From Pachypanchax playfairii (Eukaryota > Chordata > Actinopteri > Cyprinodontiformes > Aplocheilidae), in contig SSNP01000052.1 in NCBI GenBank assembly GCA_006937955.1, positions 1,082,623-1,146,622 of the forward strand: DNA of 64,000 nucleotides, read 5' to 3'. The notes below the pieces were generated by a model, which saw only the letters and a list, made by a program, of their open reading frames with translations, was not told where the DNA came from and ran no database searches. Of the stretch, positions 25,629-38,747 are shown piece by piece. Within the stretch, counting starts at the first letter, position 1. Each line of letters starts with the position of its first letter. A program made the translations under genes and the position numbers.

Positions 25629-26208
25629 AGTTCATCTTCCTCAGACACTAATGCAGCCTGAACAGAAAGATGCACCCACACACATCATACATCTGACTCT
25701 GTGATGGGATGATTGGAATTAGTTTTATTGGTGATAAGCATTACCATGGTGACACAGTTTACCAAAATCCACACCCAAAATGATCATGGTTTTGTGATGT
25801 TTTGAATTGCCATGGCAACAGATTTTCACAACAAACCACGCCGCTTGTTGAAACCCCATATAAAAATGATTCAGATTATTACTGTGTCAACAGACTCTGG
25901 CTGACAGATGTTAATCCACCTTTAATCTGGTCACTAAACATTACTTGATTCTTTTGACCATTACATTACATCTGCAGCAGCCGTCACACACAATCTGGGC
26001 TGCAGATGCAAGACAGAAAAAAAGTTTTTATTTTTTTAATCACACACCTTTAAAGTTTCTCAAGGAACTTTTTAGTTCTTTTCACTATTAGTGTAAACTT
26101 CTAGAGTAGTTTACAATAGTATACAACCAGTTTTTTATCTTTGTTTAATAACTTATTATTTTATTTTTGTGCTGAAATATATATTCTCATAAGTTACAGT
26201 TGAGTTAC

Positions 26209-27440
26209 AGAAATCTGAATTGAAGGTGATATACCCGATTTCAAATTGCCTAGCTTAGAATGTCAACAAATGTAAACAAAGTCACAGAACTCTCAGCCCC
26301 TCCCGTTGGGTAGAATTCCTAAGCCACGCCCCCCCAGGTTTGGAAACACGTGTAGCCCCAGAAGACTACAGAGTGCAAGACACTGGTCTGAAGTTCATTC
26401 AAGTACCGCATGCACGGCGCTAGGATTTTTTCTCTCCTGGTGCTAAAGGGGGACTTGACCTATATGTGGGGGTGCTAAGAAAATCATTTGTTTTTATGAC
26501 TTTGGTTGGTTTTTATATAGAGTTAATCATTTTTTCAATACAAGCAGCTAAGATGCACAGCACTTAAAATGGGTTTGGCCAAAGAATATTAAACAAAATA
26601 ACTAAGCCTGATACAAGGGATCACACAGCAACGGCAAAAATGTTTCAGTGCGCGGTGCGTAATTCAGCACCGGACAGTGACCATGCAATAACCAGACAAT
26701 AGAATATGCAACAAACGTATTTATTCCATAGTGAATTAAAACAAACTATGTATTGCTTATATTGTGCCAATACATACAGAATGAGTACATGCGCAGTGGA
26801 AACATGCAAGCGGGGATTGAATTGGATGAGAACAGCTATTTAAAAGAAAAAAATAGGCTAATAAATTACTATAGTAGGAATAAATAATTTTTGTAATATA
26901 ATTTCTTGAGGGGCTTAACTGGGGCTACACAGATTTTTGAAGGGGCTACAGCACCCCCTAGCCCCGGTGTAGCGCCGTGGCAGAAGTACCGTAACATGGC
27001 GGAATCATCGGTAAGTGAAAACAGTATAACAACGAACAACTGACATTAATTATTACTTTGTCCTGAACCTGACGAGGAACCAGCCGGCGGCTGTTTCTCC
27101 TGCTGTGACATGGTAGAGCGGCGAACACTCCCAGCAGTGGTGTGCTGCGGTAATATGTCTCAGTTTATTAGGAGCACAGAAGCCAAATAAATGTGGAAGT
27201 CCGTTTGGCCGGAGAGACTGTCCAATCATTACTTCTGGGCCGAAACATTTGATTGGTTGATGTTTTTAGACAAATACGGGAGAAACACTTAATTATTTTT
27301 TTTCGTTTTTTTTTAATCTTCACAACATCTTTTTTCTCCATGCTGTGTTAAAACGTTTTCAATGGACATGAAAAAAAAACACGTTAAGCTAATTTATTAT
27401 GCAAATTAAGGATAGCAGCTTTAATGTTTGTCGGACCTGC
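26209..27440. repeat. Likely older interspersed element hosting the hAT-like insertion
   Basis: The flanks of 26,409-26,983 (GCCACGCCCCCCCAGG on the left, GGCCGGAGAGACTGTCC on the right) are CpG-containing and unlike nearby AT-rich unique DNA. No end structure or second copy is seen, so this is tentative. Confidence 0.3.
26409..26983. mobile_element. hAT-like nonautonomous element with perfect 8-bp target duplication
   Basis: The direct repeat AAGTACCG is at 26,401-26,408 and 26,984-26,991. The element ends CATGCACGGCGCTA at left and the inverted TAGCGCCGTGGCAG at right, so CACGGCGCTA is inverted at both ends. There is no reading frame of note. It sits inside another repeat-like block, whose sequence resumes at TAACATGGCGG after the right duplication. 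Confidence 0.85.
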
Positions 27441-28183
27441 TCACAAACTACATGCACATAATCAAATGTGATTGATCAATGGCTGTTTTGGGGGGCGGGG
27501 CCAGCAAAAGGTCAATTCCTTTAGAGCTAGAATTCTACTCTTCTGAGTAGAAGAGTTGGATGACACTGATAATATTCAAATCAACTGGTAGCAAAATGGT
27601 TCTGATGCTCCAAAAACAGAGATGACAAACAAGGTTAATTAATTAATTACTCTCATTAATGCTACACATCAAGACTTGGCATAGACTGTAAGGGTGATAA
27701 CCTACTGTAAACTACCACCCCTCCACTTTTCTGTTATAACTTCCTGAGTCCTGAGCACCGTGTGTGAGAACTGCAGTCACACTTTAATTCCCCTTTTCTA
27801 TTTGGAATCAACTGGACCTCCTACACGTAAAAAAAAAAAAAAAAAATGTTACAATTTGTAGTTTTAAAAATTCCAAACAATACAGCCAGTCCTAGTTGAA
27901 CAAAAATAATTTTGGTGCAAACAAATCAGCATCCTAGTTTAAGTACAAAGAGTCTCTGGTGGATAAAATTTCCTGGATCCTTTCCCTCTAAACTGAATGC
28001 TGAGAGCAACAAATTGTGACAAGACCCATTTCCCCCCAGTGTTTGTGTTTCATCTGAAAATCACCTCATCTGTTAAATATGGGTAGGTGACGCATCTGTA
28101 GGGATGAAACATTTATCAGACTAAGATTTTTCATTATGGCATTAGGAAGGCTTCCATCAATATTTCAGCAGTTCTGCCTGCCC

Positions 28184-28184
<1 letters not shown>

Positions 28185-28220
<36 letters not shown>

Positions 28221-28522
28221 TTGTATTTCTGACCTCCTGGGGACCCGTTTCCTGACTTTTACTATCTTTCTGGGGTCCGAGGGTTCTTGTGGGGACCGAA
28301 GCCTGGTCCCCATGAGGGGGACTCCCCTTTTTAGGGTTAGGGGTTAGGTTTATAGGTATGGTGTGAATAGAGTTTTAGTTAGTCTTAGGGTTAGTTATAG
28401 ATCAGTAATGGTTAAGGTTAGGAAAAGGGTTTGGGTTAGGTATAAATCTAGTTACTAAAATCAATGGAAGTCAATGGACGGTCCCCATAAGGATACCAAA
28501 ACACACTTGTGTGTGTGTGTGT

Positions 28523-28557
<35 letters not shown>

Positions 28558-28560
28558 CTC
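28185..28560 (+). repeat. (GT)n-bounded repeat with TTAGGG-like motifs
   Basis: GT tracts (28,186-28,216 and 28,508-28,555) bound a unit with TGGGGACCGAAGCCTGGTCC, several TAGGGTTAGG-type words (28,333-28,440) and GTCAATGGACGGTCCCCA. This unit is a familiar dispersed fish repeat. The telomere-like words are imperfect and not in tandem. Confidence 0.75.
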
Positions 28561-30539
28561 AGGTATTATAAACTGTAAAAAGCTCTCACTAGTAAAGAGA
28601 AAACATTTCATTATCAGGTTTTTGGATCAGGATGGCATATACATTCAAGAGTTGCACTTTAATTATTCATAAGTAAACATAATTATTTGTAACATCTAAC
28701 ATTTAAATGTTTCTCTTCATCTACAAATTCTACGTCACCTTGTTTGTATACATATCAGTTTCAAAGGTACCCTGTTATGCCTCAACACACTCACATGCTC
28801 TTTCTTCTTCTTTTGCTTTCTTCTCTAAAAGACTTCAGGATGACACAGTTCCCTCTCTGTTGTGCTCATAGAGGGCTGTTGTAAGGCACTCTCCTCTGAG
28901 AAGGTTTTAGCTATCAAACTTCTTTATAGTTCACGGTGCTGGTTTTAGAACTGAGAATCAAATATTTATCACGCGAGATATAGGAGAGTTTGGTTTGCCA
29001 CATGCTTTTCTAGTCCACATCCATGTGACTTCCATCCTTCTCTTCTTCTCCTCTCTATTTATGTGCAACATTTGAGGGGGCTCTGAGTCCAAAAACTCAA
29101 TTACTGGTGATTAATGCTCATGATAATAACATTTAAATTTGCTGTTTACTGACAGATTGAAATCTTTTTTTTCAATATGTTGCATGTTGTTTGGCATTAA
29201 AGGAACAAAGTGAACAAAATATCACTGAAGTGTTATAGATTTTTTTTTCAGGGACGACTCAGGTTTATATTATTTTTTTATTATTTTTAACTGAAACTTT
29301 ACTTCTTAGTTTAGTTTATTTTTAACACCAAATATTTACACTTCATGTTCTGTACTATCTGGCAAATGTTTGGTCTAAAATACAGTCAGGATTACAATTT
29401 TTTTTACCAGTCCTTGAATATCCATTACCAGCAAGTTGCTAAATATGCATATCTGCCATTTGGTTTATTCGAATGTGGTGCTGACTGAATCAAAATCAAA
29501 TATCACTGAATTTATTAGAAGAGAGGGCAGCTGTGTTTGATGTATAAAATAAGAAAACATGATTAACATTGAAGACATATGTCTAGCTTTTTTATCTAAA
29601 ATGCTAAGCAAGAGATTTAGCTTGTTTTAAAGTCTCCTAACTACAATCTATTACTGTAAAAGGTAACAATAAATGTTTTAATTAAGATCATTTAAAATTC
29701 TATGTTTTTTCGATTATGTGTACAGCACTGCCCAGTGTCCTCTTACCTACATATGTCATAGCAAAATATCAATTTTGTAAGTCATTAATAACATAAAATA
29801 AATGCAGGGCTGAAAAACATTTACATGTGAGTGTTTTGAAAATATAGATGTTGTCAACCTTTTGTTATATCTTAATAATTTACTGTAACGCTTGAAATTT
29901 TTGAGTAATGAGTGAAGCGCAGTCAGAGATTTCTTTTAGTTTAAGTGGACTTATTTATTTATATTAAGGACAGATATAATGTGTATCTGAAAGTATCGAG
30001 TGCTAACAAAGAAGATTTCTTGGACCTTAGAATATAGTGAGAATTAAAAAATGCTCAGAACATTGTGGGAGGAGAATAAGATAGAACCTTGTTTGTGAAA
30101 TGTGCTGGTCGTAGTATTATGTTTCAGTCCATGCTGCAGGATATTGGTTTCCGTCACTGATGAAATGATAAAAACTGTGAATTTTAAATAAAAACATCAA
30201 ACCGTTTTTTCCATCCAAGTTTTTTCATACAAATCTGAAACAAGCTTGGAAGGTGCCTCCTGTTTTTCTTCTTCTTGGATCCAAATCAACCGTACCCAGC
30301 AACACTATTGGCTTACCAAAGAGCAACATGTGACCTAAATAGCTTTTGTGTCTTCTGTAAATGAAACCTGCACCATAGATGGATTTTTAGCAGCAAACAG
30401 AACATTTGAAATTCTCTGATGTTAGAGGCCCATTCAGATCCAGAGTGATATAAAAACACTGAGTGCACATTATGTGTTGTGTAAACCAGAATATGATTAG
30501 ATTTAAAGTGTAGTTAATGTCATGTCATTTATAAGCTTG
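28561..30539. other. No gene or repeat recognised
   Basis: Unique AT-rich sequence. 28,800-29,110 is less AT-rich and contains GTGATTAATGCTCATGATAA, a weak candidate for a conserved element. Confidence 0.45.
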
Positions 30540-31133
30540 TTAAAGAGGCCATTTCATACAAATTTCAGGACTTTGTGGTTATTTCTTTAGTATTAACCAG
30601 TAATATGAAACATTTTATATCTAAAAGATGTCAGGAAGCACTTATTAACAGACCTTTTAATCTGTCTACGTTAAAATTCAGGTGTTCCGGCTCCTTCCGT
30701 CAGGCTGCTTCGCCAGCAGCTCGTTCATATTCATTATTCGAATTTGCTGGACTCTGATTGGCTAACAAACTAGCCTATGAGAGCAAGGTATACTGTTTCC
30801 TGCCCCGCTGCGCATGGCAACAGCAGACGTTCTCTTTTCCTGTTTGCTACGTCTTATGCTAACAGATTTTAGCCAGCAGCATGCTAGGCGTGGTTTCAAC
30901 TGCGGGAGCTGATGAATACTAACGAGCAAAGGAGTTGTGATGAAACAGATACAGGCCGTTAGAACTCGGGAGAACTTGGGTTTTATCACTACCTGCGTAG
31001 TTTGAGAGATAAAAACTGAAAGAGAAGTTGTTGAACTGTTTTCACACCCACTATGAAGGTAAGAACACCTGTGGAGCTAAAATATTCAACAGAAACCTCA
31101 GAAAAACTGTTTTTAATGGAAGGGCCTCTTTAA
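30540..31133 (+). mobile_element. TTAA-flanked nonautonomous DNA transposon, family A, copy 3
   Basis: It begins TTAAAGAGGCCATTTCATAC and ends GGAAGGGCCTCTTTAA, so AGAGGCC..TT.CAT terminal inverted repeats are bounded by TTAA on both sides. The interior matches the copies at 5,398 and 22,686 across nearly the full length. A minus-strand frame (30,762-30,989) is shared with copy 2 but has no transposase features. Confidence 0.85.
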
Positions 31134-33359
31134 TAATAATGTAGTAAATGGGAGACAAACTCGAAAACACTATCAAGGAGAGCTGAAGATTAAAATTCTC
31201 TACTAGATGAACATTCTTTACTTTTAGATCCTGCTGTGCATTTGGTTCCCACCTCATGTGTTAACCGCAGGTGAAGTAAAACCCATACGTAACACACATG
31301 CTCTCACTGCTACTGTATACGGTGCATGGAACACCATGAGCATATGGACACAGAGGGATGTGGGAGCTGTGAAATGTGAGCAGCATGAGTGGGAGTGACA
31401 CAACTGAAAATGAGGAGGTGTGGGGATTAAACACACTAGAGATGAAGGAGAGCCATGATGGGAGGGTATATGAATATTTGAACTGGTGCAGAGGGGGTGG
31501 GTGTAAAGGTTGTCTCAGAAGTCCTTGTAATGAGTGGTGCTGTAAAAATATTTACCCAAACCACAGCACTCTGGGACATAAGGTGGGGGAGAGTACTTCA
31601 AGCTCCTCTTATCTTCAGCCATTTCTTCCTTCATCTTTGCCTCTCTTCAGATAAAGTGGGTCAGCATTACACATCAGTGAAACATGCTGGAGGGGAAGAA
31701 TGGGAGGGCTTAAAGTGAGAGACAGATGGATGCAAGCCAAAAGAAGAAGTGTCCAGAATTCTGCAAAGAAATATGAATTCGTAAGTCTGGGAAAACACAA
31801 AAATGGATGGTAGAAAAAGAAAGCGCATCAGCCAATAATTGTTTTATTTTGTTTCAGTAGACGTCTGTTTCTGCCTGCTGCAGGTCCTAAGAGACTCTCC
31901 ATGATGGAGGACCAGCTATTACCATGTTTAAAGTCCTGCCTCCCAAGACTCCTCATCATCTTCCTGTCTCCGCACGCTCCCATTCCATTTAGATGCTCAG
32001 ATTCATGCAGTTCTGTTTCAAAGTTTGAGCACAGAAGGAGAGAAACCTAGGGAGATGAAATCCAAGTGAAATATAGAATTCAAAGGGAGATTAGCTCAGC
32101 TGTGTATCATCCAGCTGATCACATGTTTATTCATCTTTCAGAAGTCTAAAGGCAACTTCAGCTGACATCTCTGCACACCCTGCAGGACAGAGTCATGGGG
32201 CAGGCCAGAACAGTTAATGTTCCTTATTTTCCTCCTATTTTCAGGAGAGGTGTTGATGTAACAAAAAGTAAAGGGAACACACAAAGCCCCATTTTTAAAA
32301 TTAGGGGAATGTGTTGACTTTAGATTCACAAAAGGACTGTTTACTCTGTAAAGAACAACCTAACTGAATGACTCACCCTGAGCAATTCCCATAAGAACTG
32401 TTTTATATGGGTAAAAAGTTCCTTTGCAGAGCAGCTAACTACTGTATGTTCCAAACAGCTAAAGCATGTCTTAACTGAAATATATGAACTGAAGTTTTAG
32501 TTTTCACAGTGTTGGGTACCACAAACAACATGTTGAATTTTCGTGATTCTGATTTCGCATTCTAAGCTTGACAAATAGAAAATGAATGCGAAGAGAGATT
32601 TTTAAGCACGTGCTGATACAAATCAAGCTGCTCAGACCATGTTCACCTGTGAAAGATATCATTTAAACAATGTCATCATTCAAGGATGTTTATATCTAAA
32701 CCGCAAAGCAAAAAGGGTATTTTTACCAAGTTCCACACTGACACCAGCTGGTGACCCCACTGAGACGGGTCAGTCTAATAAAGTAAACAGTTGAACAGTT
32801 CAATCAGGGTGGCAGCACCCAGGAAACTGCAGCAACACTAAGCAGCAACAAGTAGAAAGGAGGTGAGAGTAAATATGGAGAGCAAAGAAGCATTTGGACT
32901 CCGGACTTCCTCCCCTTGTCTTCCAGTTTTCTATGGGATTATATTTCTTCTTTAAAGAACAAATAAAGCGTCTTCAGCATCAAATAAAAATAAGTATCTG
33001 AGATAAATTGAACTGCAACGAACAAAGTAAAAAAACTTAACCTAAAAACTTCATAAAAGTATTTATCCAATCAGAAAATTAGTCTTTATCAGTCATTTAT
33101 TTGTTTGACACTTTATTTGACTTGTTAGACCCTGCAAGTTTAAGATGCACCATCACGACAAAGACAAACCATTACAGTAGATTTATTGTCTGTAGGTTTT
33201 CCAGAAGCTCATGACTAGCAGATAGAATCCAGTAAAGATTAGTTTATGTCTTTTACTTGAGTATTTAAGATTTTGAGTCATTAAATGTGTCAGGACAGAC
33301 AAATCAGATGATCAGCAGGCCTCAACTGTGAAATCTTGTAGGAAGTAATAAAGACATGC
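31134..33359. other. No gene or repeat recognised
   Basis: Frames at 31,376-31,718 have no domain. No splice-supported exon found. Confidence 0.5.
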
Positions 33360-33790
33360 AGACACGCAGAGGTTCAGCTAGCTGAACTTTTGACGCTCTT
33401 GAAGCGGCATGTCAACCAATCAGAGCGTCTCATGGTAGTGACGTACCTGAATGAAGCAGGAAGTCTTCAAACAGGGCGCGGGACAGACGAAAAGTAGCGC
33501 TGGAAGCTAACCTCATCCATATGTAGCTCCTGGAGCAAATGGTTTCACTCTTCAAACTCAGAACACATTTGATGAATGGGGTGTATCCACAAATGGTGTA
33601 AATAAAGCCAAGCCACTCTCTCTATATGATCCGCCATAGCTCAGAACATCTGATAACAAAGGAAGCCCCGCCTACAGGCTCTTTTTAATAGTCAAGTGTT
33701 ACAAGCTTCAACTTTCAAGCGTCAAACTTGGAGTGTTATGAACGTCGCTTGACGCTGACAAAGCGGCTGGTGTGAACGCACCATAAGGCT
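33360..33790. repeat. Possible nonautonomous transposon with CpG-containing ends
   Basis: The block between GACGCTCTTGAAGCGGC and CGCTTGACGCTGACAAAGCG, followed by GGTGTGAACGCACC, has imperfectly inverted GACGC / GCGTC-type ends and differs in composition from its flanks. A second copy was not found in this window. Confidence 0.3.
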
Positions 33791-33919
33791 GAGCTCGGCC
33801 TTCCTGCAGAGGATGTTCCTTTTAGTCACTTGTTTCCAGGATACAACACAACCAATAACAATAAAGCCCTGAAAAGTTTCTCCCTCCCATGAGTTGTGTG
33901 CAAAAATCAGAAGCAGAAG

Positions 33920-34240
33920 AATCCATCCATCCATTTCCTTCAACCATTTGTTCCCTTTCAAGGTTGCAGGGAGCTGGTGTCTGTCTCCAGCAGTCAGAGG
34001 CGGAGTTACACCTGGACAGGCTGCCAGTCCATCACAGGGACAATCAGCCCTTCAGTCACACCTATAGTACCAGTTAACCTGACAACTATATCTTTGTTCT
34101 GTGGGTGGAAATCTGAGTCCCCACAGAGAACAGGGAGAACATGCAAACTCCATGCTGAAAGGTTTCAAACCCATGACCTTCTTGTTGCAAGGCAACAGTG
34201 CTACCATCTGCACCACCGTTCAACCCAAGTGAAAGAAATC
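33920..34240 (+). repeat. Common teleost interspersed repeat, decayed copy
   Basis: ATCCATCCATCCATTT, GCCAGTCCATCACAGGG, AACAGGGAGAACATGCAAAC and GCAACAGTGCTACCATCTGC occur in the order seen in a very frequent fish repeat that ends in CACTGCACCACC-type sequence. The class is uncertain. Confidence 0.7.
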
Positions 34241-35502
34241 TGACATCACAAAAGCAAAGAAGCCTAAAAAAACCTTAAAAAAATGACAAATGTCAAACTA
34301 AAAATCTCGTCAGTCAGAGGAAACTGTCTGAAAACAAAAGAAAATACTAATACTTTTAATGAATAGACACATATTTTGTTTGCAATTAAAAGGTTTTGCT
34401 TCTGTGCATTTTATTTTCTCTCCATATCTTATTTTTGTTTGACGCTTAAGACGCTTTGTTTGTTTTTACAGCACAGATTGAATCTAATGTATTCACATAT
34501 TTCCAGACTTGATGATGTCAACATGATTGTTCCTCAGTAGCTCAGCGTGTCAGAGTTAAAACAGCAAACTAAAGGTTTATATTCCTGTAACAGTGCTGGG
34601 AGGTGGAGGATTTCCTTACAAGGGGGTGGCAGGTGGGAGTTAATTAACTCAAGTCAACAGCAGGTCACTACTGCCACCATGTGGTCTTACTGAGTAAAAA
34701 ATACAAGCGTGCTGTAAATATGGTGAGGAGATGTAATCAGTGGAGCGGGGACATAAAGACATTGTGAGATAAATAAAAAGTTTAAACAAATAATGTTGAA
34801 AGACATCTCCAGTATTTCAGTTAAACCAGATCTCAACCTCGACAACATCAGTAAGTAATTTAGGACTGTTAGAACTCTTAAAGGAAAAGTTTCTGACACC
34901 TTATTGTTGACAAGGACCACTGATGTTGTCAAAAAGGCCAAATGTCCCTTTAATGGGATAAACAATAACAAATCCAAGACATTTTTTTAAATCAAGAACT
35001 TTATAACAGTGTATATACTAAGATATGCAGTCAGTTACATTAAGAAAGATATTTTCTTTAAGAATTTTTGATATCCGTAAAATACATTTGATGAATCATG
35101 TTTTAGGATTTTTTCAGGTTTCTGGCAAACTGGAGGAAAAACTCCCCTGTAAGATCCAGGAATCGTTAAATTGTTAACTTAATTACATATACTGCATGAT
35201 CACAGCATCCAAAGTTTAATTCCTGGATTCTAAAGCATTATTTGCAAGACCCCTCTTAAAACATTGCTAATTTTTAAAATCTTTTTTTTTTTTTCGATTT
35301 TTGTTGTTTTTGTCTCCTTGAATAAGTTAATGATTTTAAACCTGCTAAATATAAACTTTATTTTACTATAAGTCACAGGAAATGGCTTCCATCTGAAGCT
35401 TTTCTAAAAAAATGGACTCAGAGAATAAAAGAAATACCACTAGGATGCTGGTACTATGAAACAGGTTATAGGACTGATTTGTTTAGAATTAGAAACACTG
35501 AT

Positions 35503-35610
35503 TTTATTATTTATTTTATTTTATTTTATTTTATTTTATTTTATTTTATTTTATTTTATTTTATTTTATTTTATTTTATTTTATTTTATTTTATTTTATT
35601 TTATTATTTA
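35503..35610. repeat. (TTTTA)n microsatellite
   Basis: About 19 units of TTTTA, perfect through most of its length, breaking down to TTATTA at the right edge. Confidence 0.98.
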
Positions 35611-38190
35611 TTATTAGCTCATAAAGGATCTATTTTGGCCTTGAAAATGAAGGTTTATTAATCCATGAAAATTTAAGTTTTTTACCATCGTGAGGCCACA
35701 AGAGGTCAGTGTTGAGCATTAAACGTCAATCAGACTAGACAGAAACACCTTCATGGCGTAAAGCCTCACGAGAAACGTTTATATTTTCAAAGCATTCATC
35801 AAAAATTCTTTGTTATTAAAGTTATGATTCAAAAAGCTTTTATTGGTGTGATTTTATCATGGCTTGGCTTTTTTACAAATGGAAATTTAAATGTTGGTTT
35901 TATTAGCCACTTATTACTCCTAAATAAAATGCTGCAGCTGATGATAGAAGATAAAAGCAAACAGACTGCAGTAAATAAAGTGCACAGGCCTCCTTTATAA
36001 AACATGAACCATGAACTCACCACCCAAACTAAATCTTGCCACTGTAGACATATTGTATATTTCACCATATTTTTAAACAGCTTCAATCAGTGTTTAGAAA
36101 TCAAGGCAGCAAAAGCTCATCCGAAGACAAAAATCTTAACTGATGAATAAATCTGTTTATAAAGATATATCTTATCTGATGCAAACTTTGGGTAGTTTAG
36201 GTTGAGTGTTTTCATGTGTGTAATTTTAAATAGAAGAAGAAAGTTCCTATAATCAGACTTATTCCTGCAGCGTGTTGAAAATATGTGTAAAGAGAATACA
36301 AGCAGATGATTTTATGGAGTTACCGTAAAGTGTTTTCTCAGTAAATGAATATTTTATTCACATTTACTAATTAATTTAGGCTTTTTTTGTAATACAATGT
36401 TAAAGGGGAAAAATTAGATATCATAAAAGTGATTATAAAATGTTATTAAGGCAACTATATTTTTTACATTTTCTTTTATTGTGAAAGGCTACCCTGTTTC
36501 TCATGTCAACCAGTTTTTCCTCCCTAAAAATTATACTGTAGGTTTAATATATTGTATTATACTGTATTTATTTAATGCTGTTTAGTTCTGACATCTTATG
36601 TTTTCTAGTCATGATCATGATACCAACATTAAATCAACACTATGGAAGAAGATGAAGACCCTTTTTTCCCTCATGAGCAGAATCAAAACTGAAAAGTACT
36701 TGTTAACTGTATGTTCCAGTGTTCTTGCACAATGGTTGATGGATTAATATAATGATAATGTGTGCTTTCATGAGGAAGGTGGGCAAACATGTTTAGACAG
36801 TCTTTAGCCGACTAAATAGCCACAAATGTACTAATTAAATTAAATAAATGACAAAATTCTGTGTGGAAAAATACGTTGTAATAATTAATTATAAGATCAG
36901 GACATTTATGGGTAATTTATGCAATTTTTTACCATTTAAATTCTTTTAATTTGTTTATTTTTCACTAATAAGAATTTAAGGTAAACCTATTTTATTTGTA
37001 TTATTTTTACTTGGGAAGCACAAAATCCATGTCTATCATTTTCTATCAATTGTTTGTTTGTTTGACAAACGTCCTTTTGCATTGTTTCAGTTCTTGCAAA
37101 AAGCAGAAATGGTAAAGTTTCTGTTCAACTAAATTTCATTTCAAAATTCTTTATCATCTTCTTATTTCAATGTAGTTCATAAACCTTCTGATGTTAACAG
37201 CAGTACAGTGCTTTCAGGACGTTGGCCTGTGTTTTTGTGTAATATAAAAGGGCTTGTTGTTCCCATCCTGCTTGTGTATGTGCATGCATCGTAGCTAGAG
37301 TTGAGCCAGAGGCCCATCTGGTTCATGTGAAGGCCTCCGCTTCACGGTGCCTCAGCCTGATTCATGGAACGATGGACAGCTTCAGCTGCTATTTCACTTC
37401 CACACGTTTACATCACATATTTCTCTCAGCATACCTCCCAACTATCTCTTCTCTCCCACAGCTTCAAAATCTCTACAGAAACACATTATATGTCCGTGCA
37501 TAAGAAAAATCCTTCAACAAAACAGTTGGCAGTCGTTTGCATCTGTCTCTGTCCATCTACATCACAAAACCCCAGTGTGTTCTCCATCTCGACATTTTAC
37601 TTTAATGCTCCATTTCCTTTCTCTTCAAAACTTAAATAACCATATACTGGTGGTTGTATGTGCAAATTGCAGCCAACTTTTCTTAATACTGTTTTTTTCT
37701 GATCACTTTAATTCACCCTGTATCTTCATCATTACTCACATTCTGAACTTGTCTTTTTTACTGTCACACTCATCAACATGACGTAACCACAAATGCAGCA
37801 GTTCCTCTCAGATTGCTGCCCAAACCTTGCAGCATTGGCTGTGCTGCTCTTGGACGATGCTGTTGCTCAATCCTGAGCAACAAGACTCTCTTGAGGTCTC
37901 AGAAATGCACTCATATGAACTCCACTGCAACATTGCATAAATTATGAATGGATATTGAGTTAATCTGCTCCTTACTGTCCCAGTATGCAGAGAGGTGCAT
38001 CTGCAGCACTCATACTGCAGACAAAGCAACATTTTATGTCAGAAAACATTTCAGAAGTTTAGTTTACTTTACCAGAGCAGCCGGCAGCCCCCTCCAGCCC
38101 TCAGCCATGCATGACCACTGATACAGGCAACATCACTCACCCATCTAGCATGTATTATCAGTGTGTTTGCATCAGTGTGTGAGTTGTGAT
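35611..38190. other. No gene or repeat recognised
   Basis: Very AT-rich to about 37,200, then less so. The plus-strand 144-codon frame at 37,347-37,781 is Ser/His/Phe-rich and matches nothing known to me. Confidence 0.5.
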
Positions 38191-38747
38191 ACACTCTCAG
38201 AAATAGAGGTACGAGACAAGAACATTTTTGTACCTAGGGTAAATTATGTACCTATAGGTAAATTATTTTAAAATGTTCCCTTAAAAGTACAATATTGGTC
38301 TTTAAAAGGCCAGAAATGCCCCTTTGAGGGTTAAAATTGATATAAAAATGGACCTGAACTACAGGGTACACCCCCAGCAACAGGAATTTGTACCCTTCTT
38401 GTCGTTGGGGGTGCACCCTGTAGTCCAGGTCCATTTTTGTACCTTATGAAGTTTTTTCCACTGAAACAGTAAAATTATGCCACATTTTGAAGTCTTAAAC
38501 CAACATTCTGAAACATAATATTGAAAATGATGGAATAAACTTAATAAAATGGAGATTAACCAGCCTTGACCAGGGTTGCAGATGCAGTTGAAATGGTACA
38601 AATTTGTACTTTATATCAATTTTAACCCTCAGAGGGGCATTTCTGGCCTTTTAAAGACCAATATTGTACTTTTAAGGGAACATTTTAAAACAATTTACCT
38701 ATAGGTACAAAAATGTCCTTGTCTCGTACCTCTATTTCTGAGAGTGT
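38191..38747. mobile_element. Nested-palindrome foldback element
   Basis: The ends are inverted copies: ACACTCTCAGAAATAGAGGT at left and the reverse complement at 38,728-38,747. The match extends inward about 150 bp to about 38,340 and 38,599. Inside the left half lies a second hairpin with arms at about 38,344-38,382 and 38,399-38,437 around GTACACCCCC / GGGGGTGCAC. No coding capacity. Likely a nonautonomous DNA transposon; the target duplication is unclear. Confidence 0.85.

Noticed and set aside
28333..28440. Interstitial telomere array
   Set aside because: TTAGGG-like words are scattered and imperfect, part of a dispersed repeat rather than a tandem telomeric tract.
37347..37781. 144-codon plus-strand frame
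   Set aside because: Overlaps a second open frame in another phase, composition is Ser/His/Thr-rich and no family features are visible.
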